Notes under the pieces: generated by a model
Databases searched by the model: none
The model's input: the letters and a program-made list of their open reading frames with translations, nothing else
What the model was told of the DNA's origin: nothing
Made by a program: the position numbers and the translations under genes
Shown: positions 23,296 to 36,572 of the stretch, piece after piece
How the letters are laid out: the number at the start of each line of letters is the position of its first letter
Numbering within the stretch: the first letter of the stretch is position 1
Assembly (NCBI RefSeq): GCF_000801105.2
Contig: NC_079514.1
Coordinates: forward strand, 1,674,001 to 1,738,000
From: Raphanus sativus
Taxonomy: Eukaryota > Streptophyta > Magnoliopsida > Brassicales > Brassicaceae
Reading direction: 5' to 3'
Length of the DNA stretch: 64,000 bases

Positions 23296-26200
23296 TAGTG
23301 ACATAAAAACAGGAAATGAAATAAAACACTTTTACCGTGAAAAGAAAGAAAAAAAAACCGAACAGAAAATATTATTCTTGTTTCTTTAGTCCCTTACTTT
23401 AAAGTTGTCTTGACTCTTTATATGCATCCGTTGATTGCAGCCCAAGATGAACAAAAAGGATAATAGATTGTTCTATTTGATGCTCTTTTTCTGTTAATGA
23501 TTTCAAATTTCGTTGAACAAATATGTTTTTTTTCTTTCTGTAATGGAATTATTTTACTCACTAATAGTTCTTTTTATATTTGATTTGGTACTTGACAAAT
23601 ACGTCTCTGAATGTGAAAGTTAGTCGGATGGTGTGGCTTTTGGACGCTCCCAAACGACAAGCTTTTTTAAACGACGAGCACGAGATCTTTTAACGACCGA
23701 CGCTATAAAGAGATCATTTGGATAATCACACACCCTAATTAATACTTTTAGTTATATGTTTACTATATCGTCTGTTTTAAATCTTCGTTTATTTGGGGTC
23801 GTCAAGAATGTCTTGACTTGTAAGTTTTTAAAATTCGACTTTAATCCGTTAAGAATAGATGGCATATCTATCGTATAAATCCAATTAGCTATCGTTGACT
23901 TGGCTAATGGTTAAGCTTCTAGATTACCAAAATGTAGCAACTTTGAAATCACATGCATGTTTAATACACGTTAAGAATAATCTACTCTCCAACAAGAACT
24001 ATATTAAATTATTTGGATTTTGTCCTAGTTAATTGTATGGACTTATGAATCCAGAGTTTCTAAATCATCGAAAAATCCAATTATATGATTGTGTCTCATT
24101 CTATATCCGCCATGGAAAAAAACATCTAGCTAAGTGGTTTCGATTTTTTTAAAACAATCATCTACATATGACACAAATCTTATCGTTGTTTGGTATCAAC
24201 TATCAACTATCATTATAAATCTGAATGAACGCCAAAAATTCAGTACACCTGACTTGAGTGATATATACTTCTCCGACAAGTTAATTAAAAGTTAAAAGCG
24301 AAACTCAACTACTTTGAATAGATATACATTAGCTTAAACTCCATTTTAACTTACCAAAAAAGGAAGAATCTAACATGAATGGGATTACGTCGCCATTAGC
24401 CTGTCCTTAATCGCGCCGTAATTTGTACACACTCAACAGCGAAAAAATAGAGGCCCCTGATCCTCCCACACATCACATCTTCATCCTCATAATAGAGGCC
24501 CCTTTCCCACACTATTGTCGAATAAGCCAAGGCCCCACCATAAATTAGTCCTTTTCTAACAAAACTTATTAAACTAGGATCCAAATCGATAAACAATAGT
24601 AAATAGTGATTAATTTGTCTCCACCCTATATATTGCCTATATACACAGTATATATGTCAAAAAAAATAGTAAACTAATTTGAAAGTAAGACAAAAAAAGG
24701 ATAAGAAGATAACAATGACAATCGCCAAGGAAGCCATATCTCATCTACAGGTCAAACTATCCAGTTTATGTTACTATACCAAGAGGCAGTGAGAAACTGT
24801 TTCACATATATAGGTCCATGCATGCTTCAATCATTTAAATAAAGATAACATAACAGCTGTTTTCTTCCTTTTTATTTGCTTAAGTTTTTTTTTTAACACA
24901 ATTTGCTTAAGTGTATATTTTAATTTTAAAGTACGATTAATATTGATTTAGTATGACTATGGTAAAAGAAGAACATAAAATTCGTTTGTGATGAACAATC
25001 CAAATGGTATTAGCTTCTTCTTTTGTAACACTTCTGGTATTAGCTTCTTTTTCTTTTACACTTATAAGCAGTTTATTAAACACAATAATACTTAATTATT
25101 CATACATTCAAATACTAAATAACGGTTAATAGGCCCACACATATATGGTCATAGTTTCTTACACTGCATACCATACATATTACAAGGAACTTTACAACAC
25201 ATTCAATTAAGTAGAGATATTATGGAATATTTTCGGTTATTATGGTCATATTTGTGTTTTTCGTTTTTTGGTTATATTTGGTTGTTAAAATTCGAAACCG
25301 AACCAGATCCAACTTATTTTTGGGTTTAGACGAACCTTGGCACAACGTTCCTTTGTATTGACATTCAGGTATGTTTTTTTGTTATTTTATATACATCAAA
25401 TATGATAATATGACCTTGGCAAAAAATAATTAATATATATAGATTAAAAGCAACTATTTTATTATTTTATGTACATCAAAAAGATATTTTTTTCTAAAAT
25501 AAGAAAAATATTTTATTTTAATGTATATACATTAATTTGTTTTTTGAAAATTGACATTTATATTGGTTTGATTATATTGTTTGATGTTCATAAAATATGT
25601 TTTATAGAATTTAAATATGATTTTAGATATAAATTTATTAAATCTCATCAAAATATATTAAATGTTATGAAAATATAAAGATAATTCCATTAGGAATATA
25701 AAATAAACAATATAATAGCTTCTTTGTTCTTATATGAAATGTACATATATATAAATTATTAATTTATAATTTTATAGGACCATATATTTACATAAGATTT
25801 CTTTTCAAAATATATTATCTTATTATTTATTGATTTAAGTCCTATTTTAATTCGGTCCAACTTGAAACCGGAAAAAAATAATAATATATAACAGTAGCAG
25901 ATCTAAAAAATTTATTTTACCGGGGAGACTATATAGTGATATATACTATTACATTATAAAAAATAATAATATGTTCAAATGCTTTTCTTAGTTTTATAAA
26001 ATATACAGCTTTTAGGAAAAATACAATTTTTAAGCAAAAAAATACAAATTTGTAAGGAAAAATACAAATTTGTAAGAAAAAAAAAAAACACAAAATTTTA
26101 AGCAAAAAATACAAAATTTTAAGCAAAAATATACATTTTTTATATTCAAAAACCTTCACAAAATATAAGCATACTTAAGCTCATTTTTTGATAATTCTCA

Positions 26201-27542
26201 AATTTTATTTTTATTCAAATTTTAACAAATCCAAAAATTAGCATCATAAACTCTACTTTTATAAAGGTTTAGCCGTTTAGGTTAAGAAAAAACAATAAAT
26301 GATGCAGAAGACCATTATTACGATATTTTTGAAATATTCGCAAAATTATTTTTATTAAATTTTTAGTAGTATTAACTTAGTGTACTCTTTTAATATTTAT
26401 GAAAAATAATTATGATTTATTTATTATGTATGTAGTAAGTATGTTTAGTATTCAAGTCAACAGAATTGTATATTTGTGAAAACAATGATAAACTAAGAGT
26501 ACTATTTAAAGTCCAAACCAAACGTTAAATATTAATAGAAATAATGAAAACAAGCGTTAAAGATTTAAGTCATTTGTCATGATAGACACATTATTAATAG
26601 CTTATGTAATTCAATTGAATTTGTATATTTATCCATGTTTTTAGGTAAAAAACAAATAACTTAAAGATCTGAAAAGGAAAAATACACACACGTGAGAAAC
26701 TAAAAGGTGAATGGGAGCAAAACTTTGCTCAAAAAAAAATGGGAGCAAAACTTAAATTTAAGATAGTGGCATTAATTAGAAACTCACATAATTAAAGAAA
26801 AATTCACTAATTTGACTGGGGGCAGTTGCCCCTCCCTGATACATGTAGATCTGCTCTTGATATATAGTATTTATTAAATTTGTAAAGTATTAGTTTATAG
26901 AATTTCTACTTGATAATATTGGGCAAAGATGCAGCTCATTTTAGGGTTTTACAAAGCATTAAAGCATGACAAGCATGAAATACAAAGTCATACTCATAAC
27001 AAGCATCCATCCCGGACTACTAAAAGGTAATATAACCATCAATAATTTTTAAAAATATAACTAAATATTGTTTAATAATTAGAATGTCAAATAACAAATG
27101 AACAATCCAATTGGTATTAGGCTATTAGCTCATTATGTAATGAACAGAATCTATCTCTTTCTTGATTAGTGCCGTTTTTATATTCCGAGAATTATTACTT
27201 TTTGAACGGGGCATATTTTTCTTTATATTAGAAAATTAACACATGAACATTATTTTGAATGTTACAAGTTTTTGGTTCAAATTTTGGAACCAAATTAAAA
27301 ATAAGAACAAGAGACATGGATCACCTTACCAGTCAGCTGAGCTAACAGAAAAGCGAAAACCATACAATAAAGAGTAACAGTACACTACTAGCGCCCATAT
27401 CTTTTTTTTTTTGCATATCAACAACGGTTACAAACTGTGCCCATTGACAAAGTTGGGGAAATATCAAGAGAACTCAAATATCAATACCAAACAACACACC
27501 TTATTGTTCATTTTTTTTGTATCAGAAACCATTGAGATTACA
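23296..27542. other. gene-poor intergenic region left of OST1
   Basis: About 4.2 kb of AT-rich DNA without a supportable gene. Between 26005 and 26140 a short unit (AAAATACAAATTTGTAAGG and variants) is repeated. Part of 25200-25340 looks like a hAT-type MITE fragment (AAACCGAACCAGATCCAAC). Confidence 0.45.
26005..26140. repeat. degenerate short tandem repeat
   Basis: Units of roughly 17-19 bp built on AAAATACAAATTTGTAAG are repeated about six times with variation. It is a simple satellite-like tract. Confidence 0.6.
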
Positions 27543-29607
27543 TCACATTGCATACACAATCTCTCCGCTACTATCGATGTCAAGATCATCCAAGTCGCTC
27601 TCTAGATCTTCATCCATATCATCCTCCAAATCCAAGCTTCCTGTATTGTCACATTGTTGAGAACTTGAAGAAACAAGAAAATGTTTTTGTTTTGTTTCTG
27701 TTTCACCTGTGAGATAATGGTTGAGACTCTGAGTGCCAGCAGGAGGAACAGTCGCTTCTGCAACAATCTGCATGATCTCTTCAATGCTTTGACCTGGTTG
27801 GTCTGATTCATCAAACTGGCTATTCATCACGTTATCATTCATGATATCTGCCGGTAGATTCTTGAGAAACCATTCATGGTTCCTTATCTCAGGGATTGAT
27901 ATCCTCTGCATGAAACCAGCCAATAGATAGCCAATTCAGCTAAACAGAACACAATATAAACATACAAAATGTAATCCAGACACTATCAACAAATGTAGCT
28001 ATCAAGGTCTATAGACTTTGAAGTAGACTAGTTATACCTTTGCAGAATCAGCAACGAATATTCTGGAGATCAGATGTTGACATTCAGGAGATATGTGAAC
28101 ATAATCTGGAATAGCGTACTGAACATTCAAGATTCTCTGAGAAACACATTTTCAGAACAGAGCATGATGTTTAGCTATATATATAAAAAAGAGAACATTC
28201 TTAAGCTAATAAGCCATTGAGGGAAGAAAAGCTCACATGTATTGTTTTCTTGAAGTTTTTAGGCTCATCTGGATCTTCAAAAGGGTATGCACCAACAAGC
28301 ATCACATACAGTGTTACCCCACAAGACCAAACATCTGCAAGCTGATGAATTATGATGCATTTGACCAATTTAAAACCAACAATTCCAGAATTGTCAAAAA
28401 ATATAAATTACTCTTAAATAAAACATATTTCTTTGTATAGTATATATGATTAGTATGGAGTAGTAGTAAGAAAGTGGAGTACCTTGCCATCATATTCTTT
28501 CTTTAGTAAAACCTCTGGAGCAATATAAGCAGGGGTTCCAACAGTTGATTTTGGCTGTGAATGTAACACCGAGGACTAGAAAAAACAAACAAGAGCATGC
28601 ACAACTTTAAAAAAAAAAATTGAAGACAGAATCTAACAAAATTTAAATATCATGAAATTTTATATATTTTTGTATATGTTTTGACAAAGAAAAGATACCT
28701 TGGAATATCCAAAATCACATATCTTTAGACGAGGGGCAGGGCTACCATCTAGTAACGTATTCTCGAGCTTCAAATCTCGGTGACATACTTGCTACAACAT
28801 AAAAAAAACTGAATCACATGAGAGCTAGTTGATTTTCACAGAGGATGTAAAACAAAACATTTTCTCATTACCATAGCATGACAATAACTAACTCCTGAAA
28901 TGAGTTGCTGGAAGAAAAACCTTGCCTACACGGTAATAACCAAACACATTCATCAATACTCGGCATATGAAGAGAAGACTTGTTTACTCAAGAAAACAAC
29001 CTCGTCTTCGCTGAACCGGCCTGCATTGCAGATACGCTCAAAGAGTTCTCCTCCGGCTGCGTATTCCATAACAATAGCCAAATGAGTTGGTGTTAATATG
29101 ACCTGAAATCAAACAGGAGAATTTATATAAAAAAAATATAGTTAATTTCACTTGAACTTAATAATAAGAAAGGTTAAGAGAGTTGAAGCCAAACCTCTTT
29201 GAATCTTACTATATTGGGATGTCTTAAGGACCTGTGATTAATTATCTCCCTTTTCACATTTTCATCTATCTGTAATTAATATAAACATTATACCAATTAT
29301 GAAATTTTAGATACCAGAACAAAGAAATGAACAATATGTTAGAAATATTTACTAATATTAATCAACATCAATGATCAAAACCATTTCATAAACCATAACA
29401 TCTCAATGAGAATAAGACAAGAACAAAACACTTTACCTTCTCACCTCGCTCGATATATTTGACAGCAACAAGCTCGTTACTCTGCTTGTCTCTCATTAAC
29501 CTCGCAACTCCGAAGTTACCGGACCCAATATCTTTGACGAGCTCGTACCTATCGCTATCGTGCATGATCGGCAAATCCATCGGTCCACTCACTGCTGGTC
29601 GATCCAT
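27543..29607 (-). CDS. SnRK2-type protein kinase OST1 (SnRK2.6)
   Basis: OST1 is the serine/threonine kinase that clade A PP2Cs hold inactive and that abscisic acid releases to close stomata and phosphorylate ABF factors and SLAC1. Ten exons: 29437-29607, 29195-29269, 29001-29102, 28872-28925, 28699-28791, 28483-28575, 28237-28341, 28038-28136, 27707-27905 and 27543-27640. They give 362 residues, the Arabidopsis length. Visible features are the GSGNFG loop (28-33), Lys50, HRD with Asp140, DFG at 160-162, activation-loop Ser171 and Ser175, APE at 184-186, and the acidic ABA box 332-362 ending in GEIVYAM. The last intron is only 66 nt, in frame and without a stop. Exon 7 begins with Leu where Arabidopsis has Val. 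The gene appears fully functional. Confidence 0.97.
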
Positions 29608-29671
29608 TCTTGTCTCTCTGCGACTTCAGTTTGTCTTAGCTTAAGATCAGATCAGGTTTTCTGGGAGATAT

Positions 29672-29696
29672 CTAACAGAGACTCGACATTTTACAT
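29672..29696 (-). promoter_or_regulatory. two tiny upstream ORFs in the OST1 leader
   Basis: About 85 bases before the OST1 ATG lies ATGTAA (29696-29691), a start codon directly followed by a stop. One base later comes a six-codon uORF ending in TAG (29689-29672). Both would lie in the leader if transcription starts farther upstream, which I cannot see directly. Confidence 0.45.
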
Positions 29697-31280
29697 CTGA
29701 GGAAATGAGAGACTGTAACGTGGAGGAATTTAAGCCGTTGAAATTGAGAAAGAGTAGTGGGTGGCGATGATGATGATGATGATGAAAGTTATGGGTGTGT
29801 GGGAAAGAGACTTTACAGAGATTTTAAGACCCGTGAAATCTTGAACCAACAACAAGTGGGTTTCTTGAGATCCTTTTGTTCCTTTGTTTGATCGCTGTCT
29901 TTTTTCTTGATTCAGTTCAAAGACGATAACGAAGAAAGAAGAAAGAAAGCTCGTGATCTTGAGATTGGTTTCTTTCTCTATCTATCTTTCTCTATCAGCT
30001 CTCGCATGAAACAAGCTCTCTATTCTGTTTAAACCACTGGTTGAAGGAAGCCTAATACAGGAGAGAGAGAGAGAAAAAAGAGTTTTCACATTTTGTTAAA
30101 TGTGATTTGTCAAAATTATGGGGGATGGTCAGAAATGACGGAAGTGCCCTACGTTCTTACAAAGAAGCGATGTCAGAGGTTCGACTTCTGACAAACAATT
30201 GCAGTTTGTTAAATTATTGATACAAATTTAAGACTTTTTAGTACTAGTTACGGATGTACACAATAAAATATGGAAAATCTTACCTTGATATTTTTGTTAT
30301 CACATCACTAGAAATATTTAAGAAAATTGTAACAAAATATAACTTTAATGGTTAAAATACAATATAATTAATTTAAAATAGTTATTAAAGGATCATAAAT
30401 CTTACATTTTTAATTAGTTAAAAATGAAAAATACACGTAGTAATAACATTCGAACAAAATCTTGAAAACCCGCATTATGTTTTGTTTTTTGGTTTTGGAC
30501 ATTCCCCAAGGTCAATCAATTGATCTAATTTTAGAAAATACTTTCCTTTCCGGTATATAAAAAGTATTTTCACATTTAAAAACGAAAAATAAAATAGAGA
30601 AGATTACTACATTTGGCGAGATATTGCTGGCTAGTTTGTCCGATCTCCACCTAAAAGTAGAAATCGATATCATCAGAGAGATTCATAGCCCATTCTCTAG
30701 ATATATTATAATAGTTGTGAATGCGCCTCCACATGACGCAATATAATATAGTTACATTTTAATCATATTAAAAAATAGAGATTTCCGTGCGTAATAGACC
30801 GAATACACTCTTCTAGAGATTAACTCGTGGATGCAGTGCAGAGTCGGACACATGAACATTTTGACCTCCTTTTTATTAAAAAAAAGGTTCCTCAAAATTT
30901 TGTCTTTGCTTAAAATGAACGGCAGTTTAGAAAAGAACAAATACTTTGCCAATGTTTAGCTGACTGTGTCTAATGTGTTACAAGAGTTTGTAGCATGTGG
31001 AAAGTCATAAGAAAGGACAAATTGAAGTTGGCCATTTTGGAGGGATTCGGGAACATAAATGGAGTAGTAGACTTGCTATTGAAGCCCAACATTGGGACAC
31101 ATAATAACAAAGTACAAGCCCATCTTATGTCCGTGTAATTATATTTATTTATAAAAGATTGCATTTCATTTTCTTTACAGTGGTCTAAAGGCTCTTGGCT
31201 TTTCTATGATCTACCAAACCAAACCTACAACAAACAAACGCTTGCTCCTTCACATGATATAATACAATTCATTTTGAACT
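29697..31280. other. OST1 5' flank and intergenic DNA up to the RING gene
   Basis: The stretch 29697-30110 is less AT-rich, has GATGATGAT and GAGAGAGA tracts, and is probably OST1 leader or promoter. Beyond that I see no gene. The end of the RING gene's 3' UTR reaches into about 31150-31280. Confidence 0.5.
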
Positions 31281-32456
31281 TTATTCTGGTTCAATTTCTG
31301 CAGCTGCAATATGCCTAACACGCTGAGCAAGACGTCTCCTCCGATATAACCCCACCACGCGCAGAATCAAGATCATTGCAATAGCAGTGTAGTCGAACAC
31401 CGTCACTATTCTGAACCCTCCTGTACAAAACGGGCATGAAGTCACACAATATCAAACTAAGATTATCGGAGTTCCAAATGATTCTTGGAAAACTGGTTAT
31501 AGGATTTGTGAGAGGCAACTTACCCGTTGGGATGAAGCTAAACTCTGCCGCAGTGTAAAGGGTACTCATCAACATCTGCAACACCGGAAGAAACTTAGTT
31601 TCTCGTCCTTCAATGATAGATCTGTGTAGCCTTGTTTTTGGTCATTAGTACATACAACGAATCACAACAAAGACTTAGTGGGCAGAGATAGTAACTAAAC
31701 ACTAAACTATAAAGAGTAAGGCGTCAGATACTGCACTATAAACAAGATTTAAACTTTAATAAAGGTAAGATGTTCTTAACTGCAAAGATGCGAACTTCAT
31801 GAAAATACAAAGTGTTTGTATCTGGATCCATCATGTGCCACACCAATCTCTTTATCAGCAAAGGCAGCTCCTGCAGCTTCTGAAACATTCGAACAAAGGC
31901 GGTCTTGTTCCATTTACAGACAAGCAAGATAAAAGAATACAAAAGACGGTTATACCTGAAGAAAGCCAGTTAAACCTCCAACAAAGAGACGGTTATACCT
32001 ACGGATCTTAGCAAGAACCTCCTTCACCTCTTGCTCTTGCCGCTGTTGCAAGGATGCTTCCGGTGACAGCGTGGTGATGTGTCGAACACACATAGGACAC
32101 TTGCAAGGCTTAGAGACTGCAGCATAGTTCCAATACTGCAATATGCAGCTTCCTGGTAATGTAATTAATTAATCAGCGAAAGTACACTAACATATAAACT
32201 CTTGTTAATTAATGTTGTCCAAAACACACACTACGAATGGAACCCTAAATCAGTACCGAACCCTAAGCAATTCCCCCAGAGAGCTACCAAATGATATATT
32301 AAGATGAAACACTTAACCGCAATACCAATGGCCACAGTTGCCTCGACAGGGGACCGTGAAGGAGCTGAAACAGATCGGGCAACAATCATCCTCTGGAGGC
32401 GTCTCCACCGCTTCGTTCCGATCAACAATTACCTCGTCGGTTGTTGTTACATCCAT
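31281..32456 (-). CDS. membrane-anchored RING finger protein
   Basis: This is a putative E3 ubiquitin ligase of 208 residues. Five exons: 32318-32456, 31956-32152, 31781-31879, 31524-31575 and 31281-31420. All have GT-AG borders and matching phases. The RING ligands are C26, C29, C41, H43, C46, C49, C65 and C68 (CPICFSSF then CGHWYCGSC then CKCPMC). It resembles the RNF170 type. A middle segment (LPLLIKRLVWHMMDPD) is followed by one C-terminal transmembrane helix at about residues 166-186 with a basic RRRR stop-transfer. The C-terminus would face the cytosol or lumen depending on topology, which I cannot determine. By gene order it should correspond to Arabidopsis At4g33940, next to OST1. The substrate is unknown. 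Confidence 0.88.
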
Positions 32457-33054
32457 TTGATTGTTTCTCTCTCTTCGTTTCGTCACTTTCTTAGAAGATT
32501 CTTTTTTTTACGAAATGAGAAAATTGAAACATCTTTTTTTCTGCACCGGATTTAAGACAGCTTATTAAAGAGGATAAACTTCGAAGATAAAATTCAAAGC
32601 GTATGTTCAGAATCAAATGACAGTTTTACCCAGGTTAGTTCCGGCAAGGCAAGGGATCTATTTAGACAGATGTTGCTGTAGTAAAGATACAAGGATGTTT
32701 TTGCCAATATAATTATCATTTTTCTAATAAACAGCCAATATAATTACTTTAACAATATTAACAAATTGTGGCAAGGCATTGTAAGAAAAACGATTTACAT
32801 ACATAGTATAATAGTAAACTTATGAAACAATATATTTTGATTGATTTAGAAATCCATGTATTATTTATAAATCCAAGTAAAATAACAAATTTTCAAATTC
32901 TCTCAAATTTGTATTTACAAAAATCTGGAGGGTTTTCCTCGGATTTGAATCTTTCTATTTTTAACAATGATTGAAAAACACTTTATTATTAAATCTATTA
33001 TAAAATCGAATCTATTATTATATTTGTATGATTGAATAACACTTGATTAAGAAT
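32457..33054. other. intergenic DNA
   Basis: This is the RING gene leader, then AT-rich DNA. Nothing else is supported. Confidence 0.4.
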
Positions 33055-34393
33055 TTAATGGGTGTGTGTTATATCAATAACACCCATCATTACTCCAAAG
33101 ATTAAGTTTGTAGGGATCACTATTTTAAAAATCTAAAAGCTATAAGTAATATTAAAAATAAATTCATATTTCAAAGTGTTGTATAAAGTACCGTTTACAG
33201 TTAATTATATTTAAATCTTTGGGAGATATGAAGAGTTCTTAGAATTTGGATTGTGCTATAATAAGTGCTAAATGTAACTAGATATAGGTATTCATGTATT
33301 TTTAAATGACTAACAGGTAAAATTTTAATAACTTTAAGAGGTTGTATATACGTTAAACACACAAAATAATTTAAAATAAATAATACATATATTGTAAAAA
33401 AAATACATATTAAAACATAAGCACTGAAAAAAAACATAAGTAAAAGTAAAACATAAGCAATTTTAAGCAATTTTTTTTTAAAAAATATGAAAATAAATAT
33501 TTTAGATCTCAGTTTTAGTTTTTTAGATAAACATATTTTATATTTTTGTTTTCCCTCTTTTATTTCTTCTTCTTCTCCATCTCTTTCCTATGTTTACGAA
33601 CAAAATTTCCCTCTTATAACTGAGCAACATGAATATGTTCATAATTTGTATCAAATATATGTGGCAACTAACGTCTCACCAGCCAGATTTAAAAGAAATT
33701 GGTTAGTAGATGTTACTATTTCTGGAATCAGTTTTTCATTTGTCCCCTTTGACTGAAGAGGAAAATCTAAACTGGTATATGAACCAGCTTAAAATCATTT
33801 ATCTAAAAAAAATTAGTATAAATACAAGTCTATAAAGTAAACCGATTAGTGTGTGTGTTTTATATCAATAGCACCAATCATTACTCAAAATAGTAAATTT
33901 GTAGGGATTACTATTTTAGAAATCTAAGGCTATAAGTAAATTAAATATGAATTCATATTTCAAAGTGTTGTATAAAATATTGTTTATAGTTTATTATATT
34001 TAAATGTTTGGGAGATGTGAAGAGTATTTAAGTGTTCAATGTGCTAATTTAATTGTTAACTAAATGAAACTAGATATATGTATCCATTTAGTTTTTACAT
34101 GACTGAAAGTTAAAATTTTAATAACTTAAGAGGTTGTACGTACGTTGAACACACAAAATAATTAAAAATAAAAATACATGGCAAAAAATAATCATTGACA
34201 AAAAAAAACACAAGTAAAACATAAGAAAACTTTAAGCAATTTTTTTTATAAAAGATTATGAATAAAATTTTGAAATTTCAATTTTAGAATTTTAGATAAA
34301 CATATTTTATACATACATTTTTGTGAAGCGTATTTATGCAAATGGTTGACTTGTTACAACTTGTCTGAAATCTATGCAAATAGTTGATTTGTT

Positions 34394-34890
34394 ATGAAAA
34401 TAGACCATATCGAGCTGAGGGCGATATCCATATCACAACATGGTTCATGAAGATGCTTCGTGCAGAATACATTTTTTGAAAGCTATTGAAGGATCTTGTG
34501 CAGTCTTCTGAGCATAACGAGATCAAGATGGTTGAGCACAACGAGATCGAGATGGTTGAGCACAATGAGATCATCGAGAACAAAGGGATCCCGATGCAGA
34601 TTCTCAGAAATGCAACAAACAACTTTGGATCCGTATATAGATGTACACTGCAAGATGGAAGGAATATTGCAGTTAAGAAGATGAATAACCCGGTTTTTGT
34701 CTGTAAAGGCCTCAACAAATTCAAATCTGAGGTCATTGTTCTAACCAGGGTTCATCACCGCAACTTAGTGTCTTTTTTATTGGTATTTCATTGAAGGAAA
34801 TGACAGGGTGTTGGTCTATCAGTACATGTCCCAAGGTACATTGGGCAAACATCTCTTTCACTGGGGTGACCAAAGTTTGAGTCCACTAGC
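34394..34890 (+). pseudogene. TMK-like receptor kinase fragment 1
   Basis: The frame encodes QILRNATNNF, then [16 protein letters not shown] with the VAIK-type lysine, HHRNLVSF, and (in another frame) VLVYQYMSQGTLGKHLFHW. This is the N-lobe of a TMK-type leucine-rich receptor kinase. Compared with fragment 2 it has lost about 33 bp including the glycine loop. A frame change follows at about 34790, and the catalytic loop is missing. In front of it is a run of the repeated motif EHNEIEM. It is not functional. Confidence 0.8.
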
Positions 34891-35090
34891 ATTCACAAAA
34901 AAAGCACAAGTAAAACATAAGAAAAATTTAAGCAATTTTTTTTAAAAAAATTATGAAATAAAAATTTGAAATTTCAATTTTAGAATTTTAGATAAACATA
35001 TTTTATACATACATTTTTGTGAAAGCGTATTTATGCAAATGGTTGACTTGTTACAACTTGTCTGAAACTTATGCAATTAATTGATTTGTT

Positions 35091-35457
35091 ATGAAAATAG
35101 ACCATACCCGAGCTGAAGGTGATATCCATATCACAACATGGTTCGGAAGATGCTTCGTGTGGAATACACTTTTTTGGAACCTATTGAAGGATCTTGTGCA
35201 GTCTTCTAAGCATAACGAGATCGAGATGGCTGAGCACAACGAGATCGAGATGGCTGAGCACAACGAGATCAAGATGGTTGAGCACAATGAGATCATCGAG
35301 AACAAAGCCATCCCGATGCAAATTCTCAGAGATGCAACAAACAACTTTTGAGTCAAGAATTTACTCGGAGAAGACGGGTTTGGATCTGTATATAAAGGTA
35401 CACTGCAAGATGGAAGGAATATTGCAATTAAGAAGATGAACAACCCGATGGAGTAAA
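35091..35457 (+). pseudogene. TMK-like receptor kinase fragment 2
   Basis: This second copy keeps the glycine loop ([11 protein letters not shown]) but has an in-frame TGA just before it (at about 35349), and the sequence ends after KKMNNP. The leader again carries tandem AGCACAACGAGATCGAGATG units, three to four of them. It is about 700 bp from fragment 1 and in the same orientation. Confidence 0.8.
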
Positions 35458-35770
35458 TATCTGATGGATTTGTGACAAATAAATACTAAATGTAACTAAT
35501 AAATATTTGTTTCAAAAAAAAAACTAATAAATACTAAATGTAGCTATATATAAATATTCATTTAAATTTTACATGACTTAAAGGTAAAATCTTGATAACT
35601 TTAAAAGGTTGTATATACATTAAAACACACAAAATAATTTAAAATAAACAATACATAGTAAAACATAAGCAAAATTTAAGGAATTTTTTAAAAAAATTCT
35701 GAAATAAAAAATTTAGATCTCAGTTTTAGATTTTAGATAAACATATTTTATACATATATGTTTTGTGAAT

Positions 35771-36572
35771 GACGTACTAAAAAGATGAACTTTTGCTGTC
35801 TAAGGGTTACACGAATTCTTGATCGATAAGGGTTATGACGAATTCATGATTGTTCTTTAATAGATTATCGCAGTTCATCTTTACTCCTCCATAATTTAGA
35901 TCTGATTTTAGCTGGTTCAACTTTGGTTTATGTTTTCCTCTTCAGTCAAAAGGGGGAAAATCAAAAACTTATTTCTGATATAGTAACATTGTTAGAACTA
36001 CTAACAAATTTTTTTTGTTTATGTTTTATTCTATACGCTTTACGGTAACATACTCATATACACATGTCAGTTTAGCCGTAAAAGTGTTATCCTCGTTTCC
36101 CCACTAACAGATCACATTATGAGATAGTAATGCTCATATGCACATGTCAATCTAGCAGAGTAAGAGTTCAGTTCTTTCTCCAATTAACATATCACATTAT
36201 CAAATATGATTTTGAGATTTTGATGAAAAATATAATTTTGCATTTTTGTGAGAAAAAAGCAATTTTGTAAATTTGGCGAAAATGTGATTTTACCAAAAAA
36301 ATATGATGTTGTGGTTTTATTGTAGAAACGTGTTTTTGCAAATTTAGTAGAAAAGCATGATTTTAATTTTGTCTTCTAATGTTTGATTTGTAGGATTATT
36401 GAACACACATGTCTAAATGATTTTGGCCCATATCTTTTCGGGTAAACTCGATCTTGGGCATAACCAAATCAAAACCATATTACTGTAATTGGAACCAGGC
36501 TAACCCATACCCATAGTCATTATACCCAATTTACATCCCTAGTTGTGAGTACTGTAAACTCATCTCTCTCAC
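35771..36572. other. intergenic DNA
   Basis: It contains a degenerate tandem pair of about 80 bp (36049-36128 and 36130-36206, sharing CTCATATRCACATGTCA) and AT-rich DNA. No gene. Confidence 0.45.

Larger units (their letters stand above)
33055..35770. repeat. array of diverged 0.5-0.8 kb repeats
   Basis: At least four partial copies of one unit can be followed, starting near 33055, 33840, 34893 and 35455. Markers are TTAGATAAACATATTTTATA, AAAACATAAG and GAGGTTGTATATACGTT. Two of the copies carry broken receptor-kinase sequence. A segment at 33741-33796 recurs inverted at 35904-35956. Confidence 0.75.

Noticed and set aside
25929..26159. Hydrophobic Phe/Leu-rich minus-strand protein
   Set aside because: It comes from AAAATACAAATTTGTAAG tandem repeats.
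27602..27814. Second OST1-strand ORF rich in Lys and Leu
   Set aside because: This is the same exon read in another frame.
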